This document shows positions 1-5,858 of a stretch of 6,553 nt of DNA, one piece after another (positions within the stretch are counted from its first letter, which is position 1; the number at the start of each line of letters is the position of its first letter). The notes beneath the pieces were generated by a model that saw nothing but the letters and a program-made list of their open reading frames with translations, searched no databases and had not been told where the DNA came from. The translations under genes were made by a program, and so were the position numbers. Source of the stretch: an uncultured Porphyromonas sp. (lineage in GTDB: Bacteria > Bacteroidota > Bacteroidia > Bacteroidales > Porphyromonadaceae). The stretch is from NCBI GenBank assembly GCA_900548415.1, contig URKO01000069.1, forward strand, positions 1 through 6,553, in the 5' to 3' direction.

Positions 1-42
1 CAGGTCCTCTAATATGTCTATCTCAATCTTATCTTGTGCCAT
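1..42 (-). CDS. 5' end of an unidentified gene (partial, 14 codons)
   Basis: The minus strand reads ATG at 42 and stays open to the window edge, giving MAQDKIEIDILEDL. The start is supported by a Bacteroidetes -7 element (TATCTTTG, 68 to 61) ending 18 nt upstream of the ATG, a spacing similar to that seen in front of copA. The 14 residues are acidic and hydrophobic with no signal peptide, so the product is probably cytoplasmic. They are too few to assign a family. The gene lies downstream of copA on the same strand, but about 500 bp of repeat-rich DNA and its own promoter element separate them, so shared transcription is unlikely. Confidence 0.6.
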   Translation of the reverse strand, partial: MAQDKIEIDILEDL

Positions 43-60
43 AGCTGTCGTACTACTTTG

Positions 61-68
61 CAAAGATA
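61..68 (-). promoter_or_regulatory. Bacteroidetes-type -7 promoter element for the gene starting at 42
   Basis: The minus strand reads TATCTTTG from 68 to 61, an exact match to the Bacteroidetes primary sigma -7 consensus TAnnTTTG. The start codon lies 18 nt further on, which implies a very short leader. No TTTG-like -33 element is visible at the usual 19-21 nt upstream. Confidence 0.55.
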
Positions 69-88
69 ACATTAAAAGAAGAGAGTAG

Positions 89-127
89 CCACGTGGAGAT
101 TGGCGTTTCTCCACGTGGAGGATGGCG
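89..127. repeat. Two 17-bp direct repeats around a CACGTG palindrome
   Basis: The 17-mers at 89-105 and 111-127 both begin CCACGTGGAG and end TGGCG, differing at two positions. The second overlaps a perfect 12-bp palindrome, CTCCACGTGGAG, at 109-120. It lies just upstream of the promoter element of the gene at 1-42 (reading on the minus strand). It could therefore be an operator or a dispersed intergenic repeat. The sequence alone does not decide. Confidence 0.6.
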
Positions 128-130
128 GTA

Positions 131-206
131 GTAGGGGCGGCCCTATGTGTCCGTCCTCGTTTGAGTGTTGTATGCCCTGAGGGCGGACACGCAGATCCGC
201 CCCTAC
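131..206. repeat. Imperfect 26-bp inverted repeat, GTAGGGGCGG type
   Basis: The left arm at 131-156 and the reverse complement of the right arm at 181-206 match at 21 of 26 positions, including the terminal GTAGGGGCGG. The right arm also folds on itself: GGGCGGA (181-187) pairs perfectly with TCCGCCC (196-202). The left arm can form the same small stem with one G-U pair. It resembles dispersed intergenic palindromic elements (REP-like or MITE-like). No coding capacity is present. Confidence 0.7.
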
Positions 207-307
207 ACGAACTACATCAACACGACAAGCTCAACCATCAGACGCTGTAACATTAGAATCGTAGCCGTCGTTCGGAGCTTTGCCCCTCCGACTGGACACA
301 CTAACCA

Positions 308-435
308 TTAACGGGGACGGACGCACAGACCACCCACGTCGCCATGTAGGGACGCACGATCTGTGCGTCCGTTGTGTCAAAAGTTACAGCATCGTGGTTT
401 TAACGGGGACGGACGCACAGATCGTGCGTCCCTAC
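308..435. repeat. Block of GGGACGGACGCAC repeats with a perfect 27-bp inverted repeat
   Basis: An exact 22-bp direct repeat beginning TTAACGGGGACGG occurs at 308-329 and 400-421. The 27 bases at 346-372 are the exact reverse complement of 409-435, with 36 bp between. Each 27-bp arm contains an 8-bp hairpin (GGACGCAC with GTGCGTCC) around a 5-nt loop. A further inverted copy of 14 bases of the core (313-326) lies at 467-480. CCCACGTCG occurs at both 333-341 and 481-489. The block looks like several partial copies of one dispersed element. Confidence 0.75.
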
Positions 436-497
436 AGGACACAGTCACGGCTATTCTCGAGTCATAGTGCGTCCGTCCCCCCCACGTCGTCCTGCTT

Positions 498-541
498 GCG
501 TCCCTACAGGGCGCAGTAGTAGCCAACAGCCAACGACCAAA
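498..541. repeat. Repeat module, copy 1 (downstream of copA)
   Basis: This copy runs from GCGTCCCTACAGGG through GCAGTAGTAG to a heptamer array AGCCAAC, AGCCAAC, GACCAAA at 521-541. It aligns almost base for base, in the same orientation, with 2986-3030 on the other side of copA. The GCGTCCCTACAGGGCGC portion can form a short hairpin. A related GCGTCCCTACAGG also occurs at 425-437. Confidence 0.65.
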
Positions 542-543
542 GG

Positions 544-2724
544 CTAGCGCGTGGCTATGCGGCGCTGCAGGAGGAGGCTGTTGACGACGACGCAGATGGA
601 GCTGAGCGCCATGGCAGCCGCCGCGATGGCGGGCGTGATGGTCAAGCCCCATCGTGTGAAGAGCCCCGCAGCGATCGGTATGGCGATGACGTTGTAGAGA
701 AGCGCCCAGAGGAAGTTGAAGCGTATCGTGCGTACCGTTTGTCGTGCTATCTCGGTAGCCTCGACGAGGAGCGATAGGTCGGGCTTGGAGATGACCAGCT
801 GCGCCATCGAGGTGGCTAGGTCGCTGCCCCCGGCGAGTGCTATGCTCACGTCGGCACGAGCTAGTGCCTGTCCGTCGTTGACGCCATCGCCTACCATGGC
901 TACGACGAGGCCTTGCTCTTGTAGGGAGGCTAGTATCGTCTCTTTGTCTTGAGGCATTAGTTCGGCATGTAGCGTGTCTATTCCTATTTGCTGAGCGATG
1001 CGCTCCGCTTCGGGTTTGCGGTCTCCCGTGAGCATGAGGAGCTTTTTGCCTTGCGCCTTAAGCTGTGCAATCGTCTCAGCAGCGTGCGGTGTGAGCGTGT
1101 CCGAGAGAGCTATGATAGCGACGAGCTGGGCCCCCTGCGCCACATAGACGAGCGAGCCTGTGAGGTCGCAAGGCGGTACCGACGCAACGCCCCCCTCGGC
1201 AATCCACGAGGCGCGTCCGATGCGCAGCTCACCCTCAGGCGTCGTGACGAGCAAGCCTTGCCCTGGTTGCTCGGTGACGGTCAGTTCGCTGGTCGTCGCT
1301 CCCTGCGCCTCGCCATAAGCGACGATCGCTTGCGCCAGTGGGTGCAGACTGTGTTGCTCGGCAGAGACGATGAGCGAGAGCATGGCGGCGCGATTCTCCT
1401 CGGGGATGAACCATTGCAGCTCCGTGACTGAGGGGCTGCCCAGGGTGAGGGTACCAGTCTTGTCTAGGAGGAAAGCCTCGACACGGGGCAACGTCTCCAG
1501 TGCCGTGGCCTCGGCAAAGAGTATGTTCCTCCGAGCCGACTCGCCGACAGCTACGGTCAGTGCGGTGGGTGTGGCTAAGCCCAAAGCGCAGGGGCAGGCG
1601 ATGACGAGGACGGAGATAGCGTAGCGTGCAGCTAGATCGAGTGCGCCTGGCTCTACGACCCAGTACCATAGGGCAAAGGTGAGTAGCCCGAGGAGGAGTA
1701 TGGCAGGTACGAAGTATTGTGCGATGCGATCGGCCAAGAGACGTAGCGGAGGTTTGTCCGCCAAGGTCTTGCGCACAGTTGCAACGATATGTCCCAGCGC
1801 GGTGTCGGCGCCAACGCTTTCGGCACGTACCTCTATGGCGGTGGAGAGGCAGATGGTTCCAGCGAAGACTTTGTCGCCCTCGCCACGTTCCACAGCCTCT
1901 GCTTCACCGGTGATGGTTTGTTCGTTGATGTGGGTTGCACTTTGCGAAGTGATTACGCCATCGACAGGGATCGCTTCGCCAGGGCGTACCCGCACGGTCA
2001 TGCCGGGCTGTACCAACTGCAGTGGCACGCGTCTTGTCTCCTCACCGACGACGAGCGACGCCTCACGAGGCGTCAAGTCGAGGAGTGCCCGCAAGGCACT
2101 AGCTGTGGAGGCTGTGGCGCGCTGCTCGAGCCACTTGCCGATGAGTACGAAGGCGGGGATCATGACCAGCGCATCGAGGTAGAGGTGCAGCTGGTGCCCC
2201 TCGGAGCCGTAGGCGAGGATCAATCCGATGACGGAGCAGGTGGTGCTGAGGAAGACCAATGTGTCCATGCCCATGACGCCCCGTCTTAGTTGCTTCACGG
2301 CTCTCCAGTGAAAAGGTCCTGAGACATAGATGTATGCCACGAGTGCGACGAGCGGGGCGACCCAATGCTCGCCGACACCTCCGAGTAGATACATCCAGAT
2401 CATGACGCCGATGGTCAGAGCTGCGCCGATGGCTGTGCGCCATGCTAGCTGACGCGCTGAGCGACGCTCTTGCTCCAACGCTTGGCTGACGGCCTCGGTC
2501 TCGTCTGTTGTGAGTATGAGTGAGAAGCCTAGTGAGGCGACCAGGTCAGCGATCTGCTCGCGGGTGATCTGCTCGGCGTCGTACACGATGTATAGGGAGC
2601 GGGTGTCTATCTGTGCGGTGGCCTCGAGGACACCGGTGACACCTTGCAGTTTGTTTGTTACGGCAGCAGCGCATCCGGCGCAGTGCATGCCGACGATGGG
2701 AATATATTCGGTAGTTTGTTTCAT
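544..2724 (-). CDS. copA: Copper-exporting P1B-type ATPase (CopA)
   Basis: This is an inner-membrane pump expected to export Cu(I) from the cytoplasm at the cost of ATP. The 726-residue protein has one N-terminal heavy-metal-binding domain with GMHCAGC at about residues 12-18, then eight predicted membrane segments (about 95-116, 121-138, 153-173, 181-200, 337-356, 368-391, 669-689 and 696-719). The actuator motif TGEA is at 272-275 and the metal-site CPC at 377-379. The phosphorylation motif DKTGTLT starts at D421, the nucleotide-site HP is at 461-462, and TGD and GDGVND lie near 566 and 612-617. YN at 677-678 and MALSS at 705-709 in the last two helices are the P1B-1 copper signature, which argues against zinc or cadmium. 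The frame is open upstream to an ATG at 2772, but the -7 element at 2755-2748 lies inside that extension, so I chose the ATG at 2724. Length is normal for a one-domain CopA and all catalytic motifs are intact. No copper regulator or chaperone adjoins it. Confidence 0.95.
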   Translation of the reverse strand: MKQTTEYIPIVGMHCAGCAAAVTNKLQGVTGVLEATAQIDTRSLYIVYDAEQITREQIADLVASLGFSLILTTDETEAVSQALEQERRSARQLAWRTAIGAALTIGVMIWMYLLGGVGEHWVAPLVALVAYIYVSGPFHWRAVKQLRRGVMGMDTLVFLSTTCSVIGLILAYGSEGHQLHLYLDALVMIPAFVLIGKWLEQRATASTASALRALLDLTPREASLVVGEETRRVPLQLVQPGMTVRVRPGEAIPVDGVITSQSATHINEQTITGEAEAVERGEGDKVFAGTICLSTAIEVRAESVGADTALGHIVATVRKTLADKPPLRLLADRIAQYFVPAILLLGLLTFALWYWVVEPGALDLAARYAISVLVIACPCALGLATPTALTVAVGESARRNILFAEATALETLPRVEAFLLDKTGTLTLGSPSVTELQWFIPEENRAAMLSLIVSAEQHSLHPLAQAIVAYGEAQGATTSELTVTEQPGQGLLVTTPEGELRIGRASWIAEGGVASVPPCDLTGSLVYVAQGAQLVAIIALSDTLTPHAAETIAQLKAQGKKLLMLTGDRKPEAERIAQQIGIDTLHAELMPQDKETILASLQEQGLVVAMVGDGVNDGQALARADVSIALAGGSDLATSMAQLVISKPDLSLLVEATEIARQTVRTIRFNFLWALLYNVIAIPIAAGLFTRWGLTITPAIAAAAMALSSICVVVNSLLLQRRIATR

Positions 2725-2747
2725 AGTGAGTGATATTTCTCTATAGG

Positions 2748-2755
2748 CAAAGATA
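2748..2755 (-). promoter_or_regulatory. Bacteroidetes-type -7 promoter element for copA
   Basis: The minus strand reads TATCTTTG from 2755 to 2748, matching TAnnTTTG and sharing the nine-base TATCTTTGC with the element in front of the gene at 1-42. The ATG at 2724 follows after 23 nt. TTG motifs occur upstream, but none sits at the usual 19-21 nt spacing, so the -33 element is unclear. This site decides the copA start. No obvious copper-regulator operator is visible. Confidence 0.6.
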
Positions 2756-2869
2756 CGCCAAATCAATTGCAAGGGAGTTGCAAACTAGGGACACTGCGTG
2801 CGTACGGATGTCGTCATGCTATTGCACTGATTCGGTTGCGCATACGAGTTCCAAGGAATGGCTTTTTAA

Positions 2870-2883
2870 TTTCTACGTAGAAA
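2870..2883. repeat. Perfect 14-bp palindrome TTTCTACGTAGAAA
   Basis: TTTCTACGTAGAAA is its own reverse complement. It lies about 115 bp upstream of the copA -7 element and just before the heptamer array. Its outline (TTTCT, a CG-centred core, AGAAA) resembles TTTCTCCACGTGGAG at 106-120. It could be a protein-binding site or part of a dispersed repeat. Confidence 0.5.
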
Positions 2884-2889
2884 ATCGGA

Positions 2890-2932
2890 TTAGAGGTTAG
2901 AGGTTAGAAGTTAGAGTGATTGGAGTGATCGG
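2890..2932. repeat. TTAGAGG heptamer array followed by a nonamer repeat
   Basis: Four tandem heptamers run from 2890 to 2917: TTAGAGG, TTAGAGG, TTAGAAG, TTAGAGT. Overlapping their end is a nonamer pair, AGTGATTGG then AGTGATCGG, at 2915-2932. The regular 7-bp period matches the AGCTAAC array at 3009-3029, whose GTTAG core is inverted relative to this one. No coding role is apparent. Confidence 0.7.
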
Positions 2933-2973
2933 AGCGGGGCGTCTTGCTTTGACGCAACGGACGCCCTCCCGCT
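2933..2973. repeat. GC-rich inverted repeat (possible stem-loop)
   Basis: GGGCGTC at 2937-2943 is the exact reverse complement of GACGCCC at 2960-2966. AGCGGG (2933-2938) can also pair with CCCGCT (2968-2973), giving a longer stem with a 3-nt bulge. No T tract follows on either strand, so it does not look like a terminator. It sits between the two heptamer arrays and may be the core of one composite element. Confidence 0.45.
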
Positions 2974-2985
2974 AGATACTCTCGA

Positions 2986-3030
2986 GCGTCCCTACAGGGT
3001 GCAGTAGTAGCTAACAGCTAACAGCTAACA
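2986..3030. repeat. Repeat module, copy 2 (upstream of copA)
   Basis: This copy contains GCGTCCCTACAGGG, GCAGTAGTAG and three perfect tandem AGCTAAC heptamers at 3009-3029. It matches 498-541 in sequence and orientation, with C-to-T differences in the heptamers. It directly abuts the terminator hairpin that follows the Omp28-like gene. Confidence 0.65.
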
Positions 3031-3078
3031 AAAGCGCAGACCGCCAAGACGGATGAGTGTCTTGATGGTCTGCGTTTC
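3027..3078 (-). terminator. Rho-independent terminator after the Omp28-like gene
   Basis: The arms at 3035-3050 and 3059-3074 pair over 16 positions with two internal mismatches (CGCAGACC, mismatch, CAAGAC) around an 8-nt loop. On the minus strand the stem is followed by CTTTTGTT, and it starts about 40 nt after the stop at 3116. This fits termination of the tlpA, DUF6029-like and Omp28-like transcript. The plus side also has TTTCGTTT, so it could act in both directions, though no plus-strand gene is present. Confidence 0.75.
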
Positions 3079-3115
3079 GTTTAGGAGTATTAGCTGACTA
3101 ATTGGTCGCTGGGGA

Positions 3116-3940
3116 TTACCGTAACGGAGCCTTTGTGACCTCGTAGACCTCGCCAGTCTTGTGGTCGTAGAGTATAGCGACGACGGAGCAGTGGTCGGGG
3201 TTGATGACCTCTCGCTCGATGGCGCTGGTCTTGTCGTAGCTCTTGCCCAGCTGGTAAGCCTCTCCGTCGATGCCGTTGAGCGTCTGACGGAAGATGTGAT
3301 TGTGCTGGTAGTCCTCCTGGAGTCTAGCTGAAAAGTGCTGGGGAGCTATGATGTCGTCCTCGATGAGCCAGAGCTGTAGGTATAGCTCTGGATCTGTAGC
3401 TACCTCGGCACCCTCTAGAGCGGTAGCGGTGCATTGTGCCGTAACCTTGCGGTTGCTCTCAGAGACCTGCAGGTCTATCTTGTAGAGCTGCGGAAGCTCG
3501 CGCACCGCTTGCATCTCGCCAGGCCACTGTGCAGCACTGGTGCTAAAGGTTTTGTCACCATTGCTGGCTAGCGGACGACGATTGAATGTCGCAACAGGTA
3601 GTTTGTCCGAATGGAGTCGCTCGAAGTAGGTCTTTGCCTCGAGATTGTATAGCCCCTTGGGGTCCTCCTTGGGTCGTGTGCCGATGCCGGTATTGCTCCC
3701 GTGTATCGCAACGATGACTACCTTGTTGCCATGTGGCTGTGCGGCCTCGGTGATCGTCTGAGCAGCGCCCGGGCAGTTGATACAGCCCACACCACTGTAG
3801 TCCTCGATGAGTACGGAGCGCCCCTTTGTGGTCTCGATCTCATTGGGAATGAATCGCTCACTCTCAGGCATAGGCTTGCAGGCTGCCATAAGGATGAGAG
3901 CTAGAGCTGAGAGGATTGTATAGCGTGTATATAGTTTCAT
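3116..3940 (-). CDS. Omp28-like lipoprotein with a thioredoxin-like CxxC motif
   Basis: The product is probably a 274-residue lipoprotein anchored in the cell envelope. The chosen start (3940) gives a classical lipoprotein signal with lipobox LMAAC, the lipidated cysteine being residue 21. An upstream in-frame ATG at 4039 would overlap the preceding gene and bury this signal. After the signal, DYSGVGCINCPGAA (CINC at 53-56) and KLPVATFNRR with a possible cis-proline at 115 fit the thioredoxin-like fold of the Omp28 family. HNHIFRQTLNG near 213-223 and the segment ending in KAPLR fit its C-terminal beta region. Two other cysteines lie at 170 and 251. It follows the barrel gene by 41 nt with no clear promoter between, so the two are probably co-transcribed. 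Omp28 was described as a Porphyromonas gingivalis surface protein. The biochemical role is not established, and a redox or envelope-assembly role is inference. Confidence 0.8.
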   Translation of the reverse strand: MKLYTRYTILSALALILMAACKPMPESERFIPNEIETTKGRSVLIEDYSGVGCINCPGAAQTITEAAQPHGNKVVIVAIHGSNTGIGTRPKEDPKGLYNLEAKTYFERLHSDKLPVATFNRRPLASNGDKTFSTSAAQWPGEMQAVRELPQLYKIDLQVSESNRKVTAQCTATALEGAEVATDPELYLQLWLIEDDIIAPQHFSARLQEDYQHNHIFRQTLNGIDGEAYQLGKSYDKTSAIEREVINPDHCSVVAILYDHKTGEVYEVTKAPLR

Positions 3941-3981
3941 CTTGATATAATGGTCAAATGTGATAATGAAGTGGCGGCGCA

Positions 3982-5712
3982 TTAGAATGATCCGTTGTAG
4001 CTTAGGTATATACCCTTCGTCTCGGGCATATAGCGGCATACGCCCCCAGAGCAGTTGATACCAGCGCGTGTACGTCCGTAGCCGAGCTGTAGGCGGTGAT
4101 TGCCCTTGGCGTAGGTGAGTGAGCCCATGTAGTAGTGCTCCTTGGTGGCGTCTATATTGTACTGATCCGATAGGGAGATCATCCAGTGTGGTGCTACTGA
4201 TAGCTCGGCCAGACCAAAGAGCCAGCTACCCTCAGCCTGACGACTGTATAGGTACTGTAGCTCGGTGCGTAGCGTGTAGCGAGGAGCTAGTCTAAACTTG
4301 CCGTCGAGGACGAAGATGTTGCTATAGACGAGCGGGTTATTGATGGCGTGCCCCTCGACGACCTGCTGGTTGTAGATCTGGTGGTAGTACTCGAAGGTCA
4401 TGGAGACGGTGCGAGAGAACTTCTTGCTCAGCTCGAAGTTGAAGTCCGAGTAGTATAGCTCACCCATGCCAAAGAAGGGGTGCTGATAGCCGTCAGTGCC
4501 ATAGAGCTTGTTCTTCTCCGCATCTAGAGGAAGCTGGTCTGTAGCGACGCTCTTGAGGCCTCTGACATGTGCATAGTTGACTCGTAGTCCAGTGCCATAC
4601 TTACCGCCTAGGAGGGTACCTCTGGGGATGGTATAGCGTATGTCACCCTGTAGAGCCCACTCGCCATCAGGCTGTGTAGCGTAGGGGTAGAGTGCTGCGA
4701 GGGTGTAGGTATGATTAGCGGTAAAGGCTGGCAGGTGGTTGATATGTAGAGGCGTACCGACAGAAGAGCGAGCCGAGAGGTAGTTGAAGTTTTCGCTACG
4801 CTTAGCTTGTAGCAGGAGGCTCAGCCCACGCTGTGAGTAGGAGGTGGAGAGCATAGCTACAGAGCCGGGAGAGTAGATGTAGTGGTTGGTCGCTGTGGGG
4901 TCGCTACTCTTGTAGGCGTACTCGCCGTTGAGTACCCATCCACCGAGTGTAAACTTAGCGCGCCCCCCGAAGGCGTGCACCTGACGGGGCAGGTTGAGTC
5001 GCATGGGACCTGTCATCCCTGCGGGCGTCTCTACGGGTATGATCTCATCGCCTTCGACCTTATTGACATAAGCACCGCCCAGTGTGAGCGTCATCTGATT
5101 GTCTCGTAGAGCTGGTACCCACTGGTGGATAGCGAGCTCTCCATCAGCCCCTGATATGAAGCCACGATCTTTGTTGAAGAGGCGGAAGGTGCGGTCGAAG
5201 TAGTTGCGCTGCTGACCGGTGAATCCCTTGAGTCGTACACCGTCGTATGGAGTGAGAGATACGTGTACACCTCGTACGGCATTGTCGATGCCCAGGGTAC
5301 GCTCCTCATAGCTGCGGAAGAGGATGCCTGATCCAAACTGATCGTAGAAGTCACCCAGCGTGACCTCAGCATACTTGCCCACGAAGCCCTTGAGGTGTAG
5401 GTGTGGTATGCCACGCCCCTGCTCAGGCTCGTGACCGGGCATGGGTCGTAGTAGCTCTTCGTAGCGAAGTCCTAGCTCGAGGTAGTTATTTCGTAGGGTA
5501 CCTGTTACGTAGCTATTGCCCATCCAGGTCTTGTATCCGTTAGCTTTGTTGTCTAGAGAGAAGAGCATATCGCTCTGCACGCTAAAGGAGGGGGAGAACT
5601 TGTCCCAAGGCTTCCACTCGTTATCATTTTGAGCAGTGAGGGCCGTTAGTGTAGCGAGACCCATACAGGATAGTATGCAAAGGTGCCGTACGATGCGTAG
5701 CGTATGTCGCAT
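3982..5712 (-). CDS. DUF6029-like outer-membrane beta-barrel protein
   Basis: The 576-residue protein starts with a basic, then hydrophobic signal peptide (residues 1-27, likely cleaved after LTALTAQ or nearby). The rest is rich in alternating aromatic and polar strands and ends in phenylalanine, as outer-membrane barrels do. The early segment with NNYLELGLRYEELLRPMPG and VTLGDFYDQFGSGILFRSYE, and the late motif CSGGVCRYMPETKG, are what I recognise from the Bacteroidetes family annotated DUF6029. That recognition comes from memory. The mature protein has only two cysteines, C554 and C559 in the late motif, near the C terminus. No plug domain or TonB-box features are seen, so it is not a TonB-dependent receptor. 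Function is unknown. Its place between an exported thioredoxin and a CxxC lipoprotein suggests those partners may affect its disulfide state. Confidence 0.8.
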   Translation of the reverse strand: MRHTLRIVRHLCILSCMGLATLTALTAQNDNEWKPWDKFSPSFSVQSDMLFSLDNKANGYKTWMGNSYVTGTLRNNYLELGLRYEELLRPMPGHEPEQGRGIPHLHLKGFVGKYAEVTLGDFYDQFGSGILFRSYEERTLGIDNAVRGVHVSLTPYDGVRLKGFTGQQRNYFDRTFRLFNKDRGFISGADGELAIHQWVPALRDNQMTLTLGGAYVNKVEGDEIIPVETPAGMTGPMRLNLPRQVHAFGGRAKFTLGGWVLNGEYAYKSSDPTATNHYIYSPGSVAMLSTSYSQRGLSLLLQAKRSENFNYLSARSSVGTPLHINHLPAFTANHTYTLAALYPYATQPDGEWALQGDIRYTIPRGTLLGGKYGTGLRVNYAHVRGLKSVATDQLPLDAEKNKLYGTDGYQHPFFGMGELYYSDFNFELSKKFSRTVSMTFEYYHQIYNQQVVEGHAINNPLVYSNIFVLDGKFRLAPRYTLRTELQYLYSRQAEGSWLFGLAELSVAPHWMISLSDQYNIDATKEHYYMGSLTYAKGNHRLQLGYGRTRAGINCSGGVCRYMPETKGIYLSYNGSF

Positions 5713-5741
5713 ATAGATTGTGTCTAAAAAAGGGGAAATTG

Positions 5742-5771
5742 AAAAATAGATGGATCGAGCGTACTCGGTCC
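5742..5771 (-). terminator. Possible weak terminator between tlpA and the barrel gene
   Basis: On the minus strand GGACCGAG (5771-5764) pairs with CTCGATCC (5759-5752) around a 4-nt loop with one mismatch (G-U or A-C in RNA). ATCTATTTTT follows, and a second T run (CCCCTTTTTT) comes a few bases later. This has the form of a rho-independent terminator or attenuator. TATTTTTC at 5748-5741 also matches TAnnTTTG at all but the last base, so a weak promoter for the barrel gene is an alternative reading. No TTG sits at the -33 position. Confidence 0.4.
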
Positions 5772-5792
5772 GTTAGCTTGTCAAATCATTTC

Positions 5793-5838
5793 AGAGGAGA
5801 GATGCTAGCACTCTATGTGGGTGCTAGGTCTCTCCTCT
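5793..5838 (-). other. Long intergenic stem-loop downstream of tlpA
   Basis: AGAGGAGAGA plus CTAGCAC on the left arm (5793-5811) pair with 5821-5838. This gives 10 and 7 base pairs separated by a small bulge, with a 9-nt loop. The stem starts 20 nt after the tlpA stop. On the minus strand it is followed by GAAATGATTTGAC, which is not a convincing T tract. It may protect the tlpA transcript from 3' decay, mark a processing site, or act in termination together with the second hairpin. Confidence 0.6.
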
Positions 5839-5858
5839 TACTATGTGCTATGATCTAG

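Larger units (their letters stand above)
43..543. other. Repeat-rich noncoding region between copA and the next gene
   Basis: No credible gene lies here. The open frames that cross it are made of repeat sequence and have no protein-like character. It holds a -7 element, a CACGTG palindrome with flanking direct repeats, a GTAGGGGCGG-type inverted repeat, a block of GGGACGGACGCAC-type direct and inverted repeats, and the repeat module that recurs upstream of copA. Between 207 and 300 I see only weak dyads, such as CGGAG/CTCCG around 276-293. No hairpin with a T tract is visible downstream of copA, so its terminator is not identified. Confidence 0.7.
2725..3115. other. Intergenic region between the Omp28-like gene and copA
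   Basis: No gene is credible here. From the copA side it contains the -7 element, about 80 bp with no recognisable signal, the TTTCTACGTAGAAA palindrome, heptamer and nonamer tandem repeats, a GC-rich dyad, the second copy of the repeat module, and the terminator hairpin of the upstream operon. About 40 bp without notable features separate the terminator from the Omp28-like stop codon. Confidence 0.65.

Noticed and set aside
477..483. Run of seven C residues, as a phase-variation tract
   Set aside because: It lies in noncoding repeat sequence away from any start codon or promoter, so slippage would not switch a gene.
280..519. Plus-strand open frame of 79 codons in the repeat block
   Set aside because: It consists of the GGGACGGACGCAC repeats and has no plausible protein features or promoter. 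Such GC-rich repeats readily give chance open frames.
300..545. Possible CRISPR array
   Set aside because: Repeat units vary in length, spacing and orientation and some are inverted. There are no uniform spacers and no cas genes.
716..2746. Several long open frames on both strands overlapping copA
   Set aside because: They are rich in Arg, Ser, Cys and His, lack known motifs, and overlap a gene with every P-type ATPase motif intact. They are frame shadows of copA.
2890..2917. Telomere-like TTAGAGG repeats
   Set aside because: Four units in the middle of a gene-bearing contig fit an intergenic tandem repeat. Nothing suggests a chromosome end.
3941..4039. N-terminal extension of the Omp28-like gene to an ATG at 4039
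   Set aside because: It would overlap the end of the barrel gene and place 33 residues before a clear lipoprotein signal peptide.
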